A stretch of 64,000 nt of DNA from Bifidobacterium ramosum (GCF_009299505.1 NZ_WBSM01000003.1:89828-153827); one strand, 5' to 3'. Positions 53,328-63,861 are shown, counted from the first letter of the stretch. Program-made: numbers and translations. The notes: generated by a model not told the origin, from the sequence alone.

Positions 53328-54269
53328 TCACTGCGTGGCCAACATACGTTCCACCAGATCGATCATGAGATCCTTCTCGCCGGGATCGCTGACGGCGATC
53401 AGCAACGTGACCGCCGCGAGATCGTTATTGGTGATCTGCGGACGACGGTCCTCGCCGAACGAATCCGCGTTTCGTTCGAGGAAGCTCACGAACAGTGCAG
53501 CGGCCGTCCGCTTGTTGCCGTCGGAGAACGGGTGGTCCTTCACCGTGAAATACAGCAGATGCGCCGCCTTCTCCTCCACGGTGGGATAGAGATCCTGCCC
53601 GGCGAAACTCTGGTAGATCACGCCGATGATGCGCTCGATCGCATCGCCCCGCTCCTGCCCGAGCAACGCATCGTCCGGGTATGCCCCGCGCAGTTGCGCG
53701 ACGATCCGCCGAACATCGTCGATCGTGAGCTCCCACACCGGCCTGCTTTGGGGATCGGGGGATAGTTCGTGCGCATCATAGTCGCGAAGCATGTCCAGTC
53801 CCGGCAGATATCTGGATACGACGTCCGCGATTCCCGCGGCCAGTTGGTCGTTGCTGCGGGCGAGGATGTCGACGACCTTTCCCAGCTGTTCCAGTCGACG
53901 TTCGTTGATTGCGTAGCCGTTCATCAGGTATTGGCGGAGCACGTTCGTCGCCCAGCGGCGGAACTGTACACCACGCTGTGATTTGACCCGGTATCCAACC
54001 GAGATGATGACGTCGAGATTGTAGTAGTCGACTTGGTAGGTTTTACCGTCCCTGGCAGTTGTTGCATTTTTTGCAACAACTGCCTCATCACGGGATAATT
54101 CCCCTTCCGCGAAAATGTTCCTGATGTGCCTCGATATGGTCGATTTGTCACGACTGAATAGCTCTGCCATCTGATTGAGCGTCAGCCACACGGTGTCACC
54201 GTTTACGCTGACCTCCAGTTGAACGGAACCGTCGTCCGATCGATACAGTGCGATGTCCTTGACCGTCAT
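53328..54269 (-). CDS. RhuM-Fic/Doc fusion protein
   Basis: 313 residues from the ATG five bases behind GGGGG; the preceding ATG is also possible. The N-terminal RhuM domain has WLTLNQMAELFSRDKSTISR, a winged-helix motif (about residues 26-45), and GKTYQVDYYNLDVIISVGYR. The C-terminal domain (about 200-313) has the Fic/Doc core HPFSDGNKRTAAALF, with Lys in the HxFx(D/E)GN(G/K)R position as in Doc kinases. Such proteins may modify targets by AMP or phosphate transfer. No separate antitoxin is seen next to it, and the inhibitory S/TxxxE(G/N) motif is not obvious. Confidence 0.88.
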   Translation of the reverse strand: MTVKDIALYRSDDGSVQLEVSVNGDTVWLTLNQMAELFSRDKSTISRHIRNIFAEGELSRDEAVVAKNATTARDGKTYQVDYYNLDVIISVGYRVKSQRGVQFRRWATNVLRQYLMNGYAINERRLEQLGKVVDILARSNDQLAAGIADVVSRYLPGLDMLRDYDAHELSPDPQSRPVWELTIDDVRRIVAQLRGAYPDDALLGQERGDAIERIIGVIYQSFAGQDLYPTVEEKAAHLLYFTVKDHPFSDGNKRTAAALFVSFLERNADSFGEDRRPQITNNDLAAVTLLIAVSDPGEKDLMIDLVERMLATQ

Positions 54270-54298
54270 CATTGCCCCCAAGTCCGAAAATTGATGGA

Positions 54299-54388
54299 AG
54301 CCTCAGTGTATCGTATCGCGGCCGTGCATAACGCAGCGTGGCGGAAAGCGCTCGCTGAGACGCGTCTCAGCGAGCGCTTTCCGCCACA
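54299..54388. repeat. Family A hairpin with a conserved leader, copy 2
   Basis: CCTCAGTGTATCG, CGGCCGT, TAACGCAG and the hairpin CGTGGCGGAAAGCGCTCGC with GCGAGCGCTTTCCGCCAC. It sits before the RhuM-Fic gene as copy 1 sits before YbhB. Confidence 0.85.
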
Positions 54389-54423
54389 CAGGGGATCGCC
54401 GAGGAGGTCGACGCACATAAAAC

Positions 54424-54470
54424 AACGGACATACAGCCGATTTCGACGAGAAATCGGCTGTATGTCCGTT
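54424..54470. repeat. Family B inverted repeat near the RhuM-Fic gene
   Basis: Consensus arms around a 9-base loop. The rest of the gap 54271-54584 shows a short GC-rich hairpin region and no gene. Confidence 0.9.
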
Positions 54471-54584
54471 GAGGAGGAGGAAGGGAATGAGGCTACGCAA
54501 CCGTCGTTGCGGTCACGTACCACACGTATCGTGCAACGGTTTCGTCGCGACGACCGACCCGACCGCCGCGACGAAACCGGAAAC

Positions 54585-56234
54585 TCACTCGGCCGGCTTA
54601 TAGAAGTCGCCGTTGAGGGCCTTCGCGGCCTTCTCCTGCGCCTCCTCAAGGGTCCAGTTGGCGAGCTCGGCGCGCACGTCGTCGAGGGCCACCGGGGTCA
54701 TCGACAGCGAGTTGACACCGATGCCGGCGAGCACAACGGCCAGATCCGGATCGGCCGCGGCCTCGCCGCACACGCCCACCGGCATGCCGTACTTGTTGCC
54801 GGCGTCGGCGATGAGCTTGATCATGCGCAGCACCGCCGGATGCCACGCGGTCTGGTAGTTGGCCACGGAGCCGAGCGTACGGTCGGCGGCCATGGTGTAC
54901 TGGGTGAGGTCGTTGGTGCCGATGGACACGAAGTCGGCGACCTGCGCGACCTTGTCGGCCATGATGGCGATGGACGGCACCTCGGCCATCACGCCGACCT
55001 TCTTGAGGCCGAAGCTCTTGCCGAGCTTGACGAAGTACGCGGCCTCGTGCTCGTCGGCGACCATCGGGGCCATGACCCACAGGTCGGCGTCGGTCTGGGC
55101 GTCGGCGGCGGCGAGGGCCTTAAGCTGGCCTTCGAGCACGTTCATGTGCTCGCGCAGGGTGCGCAGGCCACGCAGGCCGAGGGCCGGGTTCGGCTCGTCC
55201 TCCGGGGTGAGGAACGGCAGCGGCTTGTCCGCGCCGGCGTCCAGCATGCGGATCACGACCTTCTTGCCCGGGAAGCGGCTGAGCAGCTCGGCGTACGCCT
55301 TGGTCTGCTCCTCGACGCTCGGCGGCTCGGAGTTGCCGATGAACAGGAACTCGGAACGGAACAGGCCCACGCCTTCGGCACCGTACTCGAGCGCCGGGTC
55401 GGCGTCGGCCGGCTTGCCGACGTTGGCGAGCAGCGGGATGTGGTGGCCGTCCTTGGTGGCGCCCGGCTTACCGCGCAGCTCCTTGGCGGCGGCCGCCTTG
55501 GCCTTGGCATGCTCGGCCGCGTTGATCTGCTCTTCGGTCGGATCGGTGGTGATGGTGCCGGCGGCGGCGTTGACGATCACCTGCTCGCCGTCCTTGAGAT
55601 CGGCGGCTTCGGCGGCGGAGACGACCGCGACGATGCCGCGGGCGCGCGCGAGGATGGCGGTGTGCGAGGTCGGGCCGCCCTGCGAGGTGACGATGGCGAG
55701 GGTCTTGTCCATGTCGAGTGCGGCGGTGTCGGCGGGAGACAGATCCTCGGCGACGAGCACGAACGGGGTCTCGGAGTACGGCACGCCCGGGGCCGGCACG
55801 CCGAGCAGATCGGCGATGACGCGCTGGCCGACGTCGTGCAGGTCGGCGGCACGCTCGGCCTGATATCCGCCGATCGCCTTGAACATGGCTTCGATGCCGG
55901 CAAAGCCGTCGAACACGGCGCGCTCGGCGGTCTTGCCCTGCTTGATGAACGTGTTGATGCCCTCGGCCAGCGACGGGTCGGAGGCGAACATGGCGATGGC
56001 CTGCAGGATCGGCGCGGCCTTCTTGGTGGCCTCGTCGCCGTTGGCGGCCTCCTCGGCGCGACGGTTGAGGTCGGCGTTCACGAGCGCCAGCGACTTGGTG
56101 ACACGCTCGATCTCGGTTTCGGCGGGAATGGATTCGGGACGCGGGGTATCCGCCGGCTCCTCCAGCGGGGCGGCCATGCGAATGACCGGACCGACCGCGA
56201 CGCCACGACCAATGCCAACACCCTTGATTTCCAT
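54585..56234 (-). CDS. ptsI: PTS enzyme I
   Basis: 549 residues from MEIKGVGIGRG; AGGAGA lies upstream of that ATG, and longer in-frame starts add non-family sequence. The phosphohistidine is in QGGPTSHTAILARARGI (His191). PEP-binding landmarks follow: FLFIGNSEPPSVEEQ-type, ALGLRGLRTL, and AADRTLGSVANYQTAW with the metal-binding region and the catalytic GVCGEAAADPDL. It passes phosphate from PEP to HPr. Divergent from ptsH with a shared 283-base regulatory region. Confidence 0.96.
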   Translation of the reverse strand: MEIKGVGIGRGVAVGPVIRMAAPLEEPADTPRPESIPAETEIERVTKSLALVNADLNRRAEEAANGDEATKKAAPILQAIAMFASDPSLAEGINTFIKQGKTAERAVFDGFAGIEAMFKAIGGYQAERAADLHDVGQRVIADLLGVPAPGVPYSETPFVLVAEDLSPADTAALDMDKTLAIVTSQGGPTSHTAILARARGIVAVVSAAEAADLKDGEQVIVNAAAGTITTDPTEEQINAAEHAKAKAAAAKELRGKPGATKDGHHIPLLANVGKPADADPALEYGAEGVGLFRSEFLFIGNSEPPSVEEQTKAYAELLSRFPGKKVVIRMLDAGADKPLPFLTPEDEPNPALGLRGLRTLREHMNVLEGQLKALAAADAQTDADLWVMAPMVADEHEAAYFVKLGKSFGLKKVGVMAEVPSIAIMADKVAQVADFVSIGTNDLTQYTMAADRTLGSVANYQTAWHPAVLRMIKLIADAGNKYGMPVGVCGEAAADPDLAVVLAGIGVNSLSMTPVALDDVRAELANWTLEEAQEKAAKALNGDFYKPAE

Positions 56235-56385
56235 ATGACTGATCTCCTGTTCTGCGGATGCCCGCCTAGGTTTGTCGCGAACCGTCCGACCGCGGAACGG
56301 CCCGTGGTGATCCACCAACATCCTCGCCGGTAAATCATTTTCAACCACCCGCAAGTATACGCCTATAAAACCGCGACACGCCAAC

Positions 56386-56399
56386 AGTAAACGTTTTCC
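56386..56399. promoter_or_regulatory. LacI/cre-like operator between ptsI and ptsH
   Basis: AGTAAACGTTTTCC, centred on AACGTT, matches the degenerate cre consensus TGWNANCGNTNWCA except at the ends. It overlaps the -35 region of ptsH. The LacI gene lies 0.5 kb downstream. Confidence 0.5.
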
Positions 56400-56418
56400 G
56401 AAAAGTCCAGCAAATCCG

Positions 56419-56427
56419 TGTTATACT
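56419..56427 (+). promoter_or_regulatory. Extended -10 promoter of ptsH
   Basis: TGT followed by TATACT (56422-56427) is an extended -10; the -35 is weak. The leader of about 85 bases ends in AAAGGAG before the ATG. Confidence 0.6.
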
Positions 56428-56517
56428 CGTCAATCAGCAGCCAAAGCCAACCGCGGCCGCACAGTAAAACGCAACCGTACGCAACCCGTACCGCATCCAG
56501 ACGCAAAGGAGTGTCCC

Positions 56518-56778
56518 ATGGTTACCCGCACCATCACCATCAACGACCCCGTCGGCATCCACGCCCGTCCGGCCGCTCAGTTCGCTCAGGCCGTCACCGC
56601 CTCCGGCTGCACCGTCACCATCGCCAAGGAAGGCGGCAACCCGGTTCCGGCCGGCTCCATCCTGTCCGTCATGGGCCTGGGCATCAAGCAGGGCGACAAC
56701 GTCGTGATCGACGTCGAGGGCGACAACGCCGAATCCGTGGCCGACAACCTGACCGGCATCCTCGTCGCGGCCGAGTAA
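56518..56778 (+). CDS. ptsH: Phosphocarrier protein HPr
   Basis: 86 residues. The phosphohistidine is in VGIHARPAAQFAQ (His15), and AGSILSVMGLGIKQGD carries Ser47 at the position of the regulatory Ser46. No HPr kinase is expected in this phylum. HPr carries phosphate from EI to the IIA proteins, here the cellobiose-type IIA at 60.5 kb. AAAGGAGTGTCCC sets the start. Followed by a strong terminator. Confidence 0.97.
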   Translation: MVTRTITINDPVGIHARPAAQFAQAVTASGCTVTIAKEGGNPVPAGSILSVMGLGIKQGDNVVIDVEGDNAESVADNLTGILVAAE

Positions 56779-56802
56779 CGCCCGTTCCCTCCTATCCTGT
56801 CG

Positions 56803-56837
56803 ATACGGCCGCCCGCAACGCAAACGGGCGGCCGTAT
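56803..56837 (+). terminator. Intrinsic terminator of ptsH
   Basis: ATACGGCCGCCCG and CGGGCGGCCGTAT pair over 13 bases around a 9-base loop, followed by TATATTC. Confidence 0.8.
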
Positions 56838-56894
56838 TATATTCGCCCGAAGCAACCGCAATCCAAACCCACACGCCAGCAGCAAGGAGGCAGC

Positions 56895-57944
56895 ATGGTC
56901 ACGACGGCCAAACCGGCATCCGCCGCCGCTTCGATCACCAACGTCGCCGCGCTGGCCAACGTCTCCACCGCCACCGTCTCGCGCGTCCTCTCCGGCAAAC
57001 GCACCAAGGACGACGACATCGCCCGTCGCGTCCGCGCCGCCGCCGAGGAACTCAACTATTCCGTCAACTACGCCGCCAGCGCCCTGCGCTCCGACGTGAC
57101 CAATACCATCGGCCTGCTTATCCCGTCCGCCACCGATCCGCTCAGCGCGCAGCTGCTCGACGAGCTCGAACCGATGATCGACGTGGATGCGCAACAGCTC
57201 CTGCTCGGCATCGGCGCCACCCGCGAACTGCAGGCCGAACGCCTCGAATCGCTCACCGCCCGCAACGTGGACGGGCTCATCGTCATCCCCGCACCCGGCA
57301 CCGACCCCACCGACACGCTCGAACGGTTCGCACGGCACACGCCCATCGTGCAGGTCGGCGGCCGGCAAAGCTCGTTCCGCACGTCGATGGTGTCGATCGA
57401 CGAGAACGCCGCCATGGAGGCGAGCGTGCGGCATCTGGCCGAATCCGGAGCGCGGTCGGTCGCGTATCTGGCCGGCAAGGACGTGTCGTTCGAGTCCGCG
57501 GAACTGTTCGCGATGTTCCATACGCAAGTGCGGTCGCGCACGCTGTTCACGCGCAACGAGTGGAGTCAGTTTGGCGAGCGGACCGTGCAGCGCGGGTTCC
57601 ATTGCGCGATGCGGCTGTTTGGTGACGCGCTCGACCGGTCCGGCCGCGACGACCTGTATCGGCTGCGTCCGGAGGCGCTGATCTGCTGCGACGATGCGGT
57701 GGCGTTCGGCGCGATGATCGCGTTGGATGCGTTGGATCTGCGCGTGCCGCAGGATGTGCGGATCGTCGGGTACGGTGATTCGCCGCTCGCCATGACGACG
57801 ATGCCGCAGCTGACGTCGTTGCGTCCGCCGGTGCAGCAGATCGTCGCCGAGGCGTTGCGTCTGATCGCCGCGGGACCGGCCACGCCCGCGCATATCATGC
57901 TGCCGCCGCAGCTTATCATCCGCGGGTCGAGTCGCGCAGCGTAG
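56895..57944 (+). CDS. LacI family transcriptional regulator
   Basis: 349 residues from the ATG behind AAGGAGG; the longer in-frame version has no ribosome binding site. The helix-turn-helix is ITNVAALANVSTATVSRVLSG (in parts: residues about 15-35), then the hinge. The sugar-binding domain has TIGLLIPSATDPL, LLLGIGATRELQAERLESL and RVPQDVRIVGYGDSPLA. Its effector is likely a phosphorylated sugar. It may control ptsI, ptsH and itself through the site at 56386. Confidence 0.93.
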   Translation: MVTTAKPASAAASITNVAALANVSTATVSRVLSGKRTKDDDIARRVRAAAEELNYSVNYAASALRSDVTNTIGLLIPSATDPLSAQLLDELEPMIDVDAQQLLLGIGATRELQAERLESLTARNVDGLIVIPAPGTDPTDTLERFARHTPIVQVGGRQSSFRTSMVSIDENAAMEASVRHLAESGARSVAYLAGKDVSFESAELFAMFHTQVRSRTLFTRNEWSQFGERTVQRGFHCAMRLFGDALDRSGRDDLYRLRPEALICCDDAVAFGAMIALDALDLRVPQDVRIVGYGDSPLAMTTMPQLTSLRPPVQQIVAEALRLIAAGPATPAHIMLPPQLIIRGSSRAA

Positions 57945-58046
57945 CGACGGCCGCCCGCGCGATCCGAAACGATCCGAATCGCGCAATCCGAAGCGAACCG
58001 AAACAGATCAACCATCACTCCGCGTCGGTTCGACATCAGATCAGCA

Positions 58047-58898
58047 TCAAATCAACCCAAGCCGCGTGAACGCGTCGAGCAACCCTCCCCGATCCACGTC
58101 GGCGGTCACGAAATCGGCCACCTCCTTCACGGAATCGGTGCCGTTGCCCATCGCCACGGCCACCCCGGCCACCATGAGCATCGGCAGGTCGTTGTCGCTG
58201 TCGCCGACTGCGATCGTGTCGGATTCGTCCACGCCCAGCGTTTCGGCGACGCCATGCAATGCCGAGCCCTTGGTGACGCCGGGAATCATCACCTCGCCGT
58301 TCACCTTGGCGAACAGGCCCATCGACCCGTTGATCACGGTCAGATAGTCGCCGATCGCCTCGCGCACGTCGTCGATGGTGACCTTCGACCACGGCGGCAC
58401 CAGGAACGTGCCCTTGCTGGCCGGCACCAGCTCGCCGATCGGCCGGCCGAGCGCGCTGGCACGGTCGCGGGCGTGGTCGATGTCGTGCCAGTACCGCAGC
58501 GTCGACTCCCGCGACGTGCCGGAGAACCGCGAACGCACCTTCAGCCGCGTCAGATAGCCGGACGTGGCCCACATGCCCTTGGACGACTGCCACAGATAGT
58601 CCACGCCGAGCCGTTCGAAGATCTGCGTCACGCGGGTGACGACCTCGGGGTCAATGAACGCTTCGGACAGCACCTTGCCGCCGACCTCGACGTACGCGCC
58701 CGACGCAGCGATCACCCCGTCGAATCCGGGAGCGAGGATATGGTCTTCGATCTCCGGCTTCGCGCGGCCCGTGCAGATCATCACGAGATGATCATTCGCC
58801 TGCGCGGCGTTCACGGCGAGTACCGCATCGGCGGGGATGCGGTGGGTGCGGCCGACCAGCGTGCCGTCGATGTCCAGCATGATCAGTTTGCGCGGCAT
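58047..58898 (-). CDS. HAD superfamily hydrolase, Cof type
   Basis: 283 residues. MLDIDGTLVGRTHRIPADAV carries the nucleophile Asp in DxDGT; ICTGRAKPE is motif II; GDSDNDLPMLMVAGVAVAMGNG is motifs III/IV with the Mg-binding aspartates. A Cof-type cap domain lies in the middle. It probably dephosphorylates sugar phosphates, in keeping with the PTS genes around it. GGGAG nine bases before the ATG. The gap to the next gene is short on both sides. Confidence 0.9.
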   Translation of the reverse strand: MPRKLIMLDIDGTLVGRTHRIPADAVLAVNAAQANDHLVMICTGRAKPEIEDHILAPGFDGVIAASGAYVEVGGKVLSEAFIDPEVVTRVTQIFERLGVDYLWQSSKGMWATSGYLTRLKVRSRFSGTSRESTLRYWHDIDHARDRASALGRPIGELVPASKGTFLVPPWSKVTIDDVREAIGDYLTVINGSMGLFAKVNGEVMIPGVTKGSALHGVAETLGVDESDTIAVGDSDNDLPMLMVAGVAVAMGNGTDSVKEVADFVTADVDRGGLLDAFTRLGLI

Positions 58899-58971
58899 GA
58901 CGTTGCGCTCCCTTCCGGGCCTGCGACCAGTGCCCGCGAGTACTTCATAGAGAACAAGTGTTCATATACAC

Positions 58972-59010
58972 GACAAGGGCCGAGATGCATGCGTCATCCC
59001 GACCCTTGTC
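58972..59010 (-). terminator. Hairpin at the 3' end of the cellobiose operon
   Basis: GACAAGGG and CCCTTGTC, with further imperfect pairing inside (CGAGAT/ATCCCGA). In the minus direction it follows the GH1 stop by 35 bases. No long T tract follows. Confidence 0.5.
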
Positions 59011-59044
59011 ACTATCGGCGCTCAGCGATCCGATATCCGGTGGT

Positions 59045-60839
<1,795 letters not shown>

Positions 60840-60922
60840 TTCGTTACGCTTTCTGTCGGTTCGTTATCGGTTTGCGTGTCTTGCTTGTCGAGACTGTCGT
60901 GACTGTCGGATTCGGCGGCCGA

Positions 60923-61222
60923 TCACTTGCCGGCGAGCTTGAGGGCGAAGTCGAGCACCTTGTCGCCGCGGGCCATGCCGTAGTCCTGCGGGGCGATGAC
61001 CTCGACCGGCTTGTTCGGGAATTCCTTCTGGATGTCCTTGAGCATGTAGCGCACCTGCGGGCCGAGCAGGATGACGTCGGCGTCCTGGGCGTTGGTTTCG
61101 AGGGTGGAGACCGGCATGGCGGAGATGTCGAAGTCCTCGCCGCGCTTGGCGGCCGCGTCCTGCATCTTCTTGACCAGGATGCTGGTGGACATGCCATCGG
61201 AGCAGCACAGTACGATCTTCAT
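60923..61222 (-). CDS. PTS IIB component, lactose/cellobiose family
   Basis: 99 residues from MKIVLCCSDGMSTSILVKKM behind AGGAGA; longer in-frame starts add unrelated sequence. The phosphocysteine is Cys7 in CCSDGMSTS. PTS landmarks DADVILLGPQVRYML and NKPVEVIAPQDYGMA follow. It transfers phosphate to the sugar bound by IIC. Confidence 0.95.
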   Translation of the reverse strand: MKIVLCCSDGMSTSILVKKMQDAAAKRGEDFDISAMPVSTLETNAQDADVILLGPQVRYMLKDIQKEFPNKPVEVIAPQDYGMARGDKVLDFALKLAGK

Positions 61223-61310
61223 GATTGATTCTCCTTTGAATAATGTGTGGTTTGGTTGTCGGTTGGACGACGTTGTGTTGTGTTGAATTATGTTGGGTTG
61301 CAGTACAGAG

Positions 61311-61346
61311 GGCCGTGTCGCCGATCCGGGGACCCGCGGCACGGCC
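61311..61346 (-). other. Stem between the IIC and IIB genes
   Basis: GGCCGTG and CACGGCC enclose a GC-rich 22-base loop, read in the operon direction between the IIC stop and the IIB start. It may stabilise or separate the IIC message from the IIB-IIA-GH1 message. The rest of the 202-base gap holds GTTG-rich sequence. Confidence 0.4.
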
Positions 61347-61424
61347 GACTGTTCTTTCAGAGACAGGAGGGGTACGTCTGTATCAGTATCCGTCTCGCCG
61401 TGTCAGCTCGTTTGCACGAACCGA

Positions 61425-62765
61425 TCACTCGGCGGTGCCGGCTTCCTGCTCGAGGCAGATCTTGTCCTGCATCTTCACGAACGGCATGTAGATGAAGACG
61501 GCGATCACACCGATGATGACCTGCAGCAGAGCGGCCTTCCAGCCACCGAGGATGATGCCGGAGATGATCGGCGGGGTGGTCCACGGCACCTGAACGGCAC
61601 CGAACGGAGCGATGAAGCCGATGGAGATCGCGCCGTACATGATGACCATGGCGACAAGCGGGGTCAGGACGAACGGGATGAGCATGATCGGGTTGAACAC
61701 GATCGGCAGACCGAAGATAACCGGCTCGTTGATGCCGAAGATGCCCGGCACGATGGAGAGCTTGGAGACGGTGCGCAGCTGCTCAGACTTGGCGAAGAGC
61801 AGGGCGGCGACCAGCAGGCCCACGGTCAGGCCGACGCCGGAGTACTTGCAGAAGCAGTCGATGACCTGCGGGGTCAGGTAGTGGTAGCCGTTGGCCTTGG
61901 TGTACGGGGTGACGCCGGCATCGAAGAGCTTCTGGTTGCTCAGGGTGTTGGCGAGCAGGAGCGGGGTGACCACGCCGGAGACGACGTTGGCGCCGTGAAT
62001 GCCGCACCAGAACAGGAGGGACATGAGCACGATGATGATGATCGCGCCGCCCCAGGTATCGGTGAGGGACTGCAGCGGGATCTGGAGGATCTTGAAGATG
62101 AGCTCGGTCAGGGACAGGCCGCCGAACACCTTGCACAGGTGGTACAGGATGGCGGAGCCGGTGACGACGAACAGGCCCGGGATCAGGGCGGAGAAGGCGT
62201 TGGTGACGCCCTGCGGCACGGCGTCAGGCATCTTGATCTTCAGGTCGTGCTTGATGCAGGCGGTGTAGACCCAGCCGACGAGCAGACCCATGATGATGGC
62301 GGAAATGATGCCGTTGGAGCCGGTCCAGGTCTGGTTGAAGATGCCGGAGAGCTCAGCGGTCTTGTCGCCGAGGGCCTCGACGTTGTCCTTGGACAGGGTC
62401 ATCGAGGACGGGGAGACGATGAAGAACGCGACGAGCGAAAGCAGACCGGAGGAGATGCCGTCGCACTTCTCGTTGCGGGCGTAGGCATAACCGATGCCGA
62501 CCGCCACGATGATGGCCAGGATGTTGAACGTTGCAGTGGAGACCTGGTTAAGGCCGACGTTCCACATGTCGCCGAAAATACCGGCCATGAAATCGCTGTA
62601 GCCCTCGAACGGCAGGTTGGCGAGCAGCAGGAACAGCGAGCCGATCAAGGTTGCCGGCATGGTGAGGACGAAGCCGTCCTTCAATGCTACCAGCGCCTTG
62701 AGGCTGGCGAACTTCATGAAGCCATTCAGCATCGCATCGCCGATGGCTTGCATCTTTTCCTTCAT
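61425..62765 (-). CDS. PTS IIC component, lactose/cellobiose family
   Basis: 446 residues with about ten membrane helices. FVLTMPATLIGSLFLLLANLPF, NISYWLSP-type loops, NEPVIFGLPIVFNPIMLIPF (the conserved family loop GINEPVIFGLP) and PWTTPPIISGIILGGWKAALL are signatures. It binds and moves a beta-disaccharide such as cellobiose or gentiobiose, phosphorylated as it enters. First gene of its operon; AAGGAAGGG precedes the ATG. Confidence 0.95.
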   Translation of the reverse strand: MKEKMQAIGDAMLNGFMKFASLKALVALKDGFVLTMPATLIGSLFLLLANLPFEGYSDFMAGIFGDMWNVGLNQVSTATFNILAIIVAVGIGYAYARNEKCDGISSGLLSLVAFFIVSPSSMTLSKDNVEALGDKTAELSGIFNQTWTGSNGIISAIIMGLLVGWVYTACIKHDLKIKMPDAVPQGVTNAFSALIPGLFVVTGSAILYHLCKVFGGLSLTELIFKILQIPLQSLTDTWGGAIIIIVLMSLLFWCGIHGANVVSGVVTPLLLANTLSNQKLFDAGVTPYTKANGYHYLTPQVIDCFCKYSGVGLTVGLLVAALLFAKSEQLRTVSKLSIVPGIFGINEPVIFGLPIVFNPIMLIPFVLTPLVAMVIMYGAISIGFIAPFGAVQVPWTTPPIISGIILGGWKAALLQVIIGVIAVFIYMPFVKMQDKICLEQEAGTAE

Positions 62766-62847
62766 CTTGTGTCTTTCCCTTCCTTGGGATGTCAGGGCGG
62801 CTTAGCCCCTCTTCCTTGTATGGTTTCCAGTTGTTCGCAATTTCTTG

Positions 62848-62901
62848 AGTTATTCGAATAACTATGGCTTCATTATATACAAGCGATTTACACCGAGTCA
62901 A
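62848..62901 (-). promoter_or_regulatory. Promoter of the cellobiose PTS operon with overlapping GntR operator
   Basis: On the minus strand, TTGACT (62896-62901), an 18-base spacer and TATAAT (62872-62877) form a good promoter. The perfect palindrome AGTTATTCGAATAACT (62848-62863) lies just downstream, over the expected transcription start. A repressor there would block initiation. The GntR gene is 160 bases upstream. Confidence 0.75.
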
Positions 62902-62997
62902 ATTGATGAAAACACGCGGTTTCCCAATCGAAAACCGTTGAAAACACTAGAGTTCGGCGCACCTATGATCGCAATACGACGCTCTAACGTCAAAAAT

Positions 62998-63009
62998 TTA
63001 TTCGAATAA
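62998..63009. promoter_or_regulatory. Second GntR operator site
   Basis: TTATTCGAATAA, the same core as the operon site, sits between the GntR gene and the PTS promoter, about 150 bases upstream of the main operator. It may allow looping. Confidence 0.6.
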
Positions 63010-63063
63010 TTTTTTGACAATGTGACGCTATTCGTCATCGCAAGCGACACACGGCGCCCGCCA

Positions 63064-63771
63064 TCAACGCATCGAGGCCATCGAGTAGAACCTTGCGTTC
63101 CTGTAGTGATACAGGTTGTACGAGGCATTGAACAGCCTGCCGTTCGACAGGAACGCGTCGTCCTCGATGCAGATCGCCGGATCCCCCTCTTTGAGCCCCA
63201 GCTGACGCGCGGCCTCCGCGCCAAGCCAGTCCACATGGATCACCTTGTCGGTGAACCCGAAACGCAGCCCCAGATCATCGCGCATATACCGGTACAACGA
63301 TCCGGACGCTATGTCCTCGTTAAGAAAAGGCACATACTCCTTGAGATACCAAGCCGTCTCATAGCTGACCGGCAGGTCATCCACACACCGCAAACGCACC
63401 ACGCGCCACACCGGAGCATCCACATCGCAGCGCATGCGCTTCGCCAGCTTCTCGTCCGTACGGGTCAATGCAAGCTCGCGCACCTGCGAAACAACCTTCC
63501 TGTCCGGGAAATCAGCCGCGATGCCGTAGGACGTGCTGATCGGCATGTATATGCCGTCGCGTTCCTCACGCACGAACACGCCGGAACCGCGCACCGGAAA
63601 CACCTCGCCCGCCTCGGCGAGCACGGCGATCGCGCCGCGCACGCAGTACCGAGACACACCATACTGCTCGATGAGCTGGTCCTCGGTGGGCAGACGGTTC
63701 GTCTCGGAGAACTCACCCGATTCGATGCGACGCAGTATCTTGCCGGCCAATTCCCGCTGCTTCACGGTCAT
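63064..63771 (-). CDS. GntR family regulator with UTRA domain
   Basis: 235 residues. The N-terminal winged helix has LAGKILRRIESGEFSETNRLPTEDQLIEQYGVSRYCVRGAI-type sequence (in parts: RLPTEDQLIEQYGVSR), and FPVRGSGVFV is the wing. The UTRA ligand domain (about residues 75-235) senses a sugar phosphate, likely the 6-phosphodisaccharide. AGGAG five bases before the ATG. It controls the downstream PTS operon and probably itself; three TATTCGAATA sites surround it. Confidence 0.93.
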   Translation of the reverse strand: MTVKQRELAGKILRRIESGEFSETNRLPTEDQLIEQYGVSRYCVRGAIAVLAEAGEVFPVRGSGVFVREERDGIYMPISTSYGIAADFPDRKVVSQVRELALTRTDEKLAKRMRCDVDAPVWRVVRLRCVDDLPVSYETAWYLKEYVPFLNEDIASGSLYRYMRDDLGLRFGFTDKVIHVDWLGAEAARQLGLKEGDPAICIEDDAFLSNGRLFNASYNLYHYRNARFYSMASMR

Positions 63772-63845
63772 ACGAACTCCTCGCCAATATCAGCGATTCC
63801 GCGATCACGCCGTCGCGCCGCTCAAAAATCGCATAACTTCACATT

Positions 63846-63861
63846 CTTCGAATAACTCAAG
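63846..63861. promoter_or_regulatory. GntR operator upstream of the GntR gene
   Basis: CTTCGAATAACTCAAG, one half of which is identical to the operon operator with its flank (GAATAACTCAAG as complement of CTTGAGTTATTC). It is 75 bases upstream of the regulator's start, fitting autoregulation. Confidence 0.55.
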
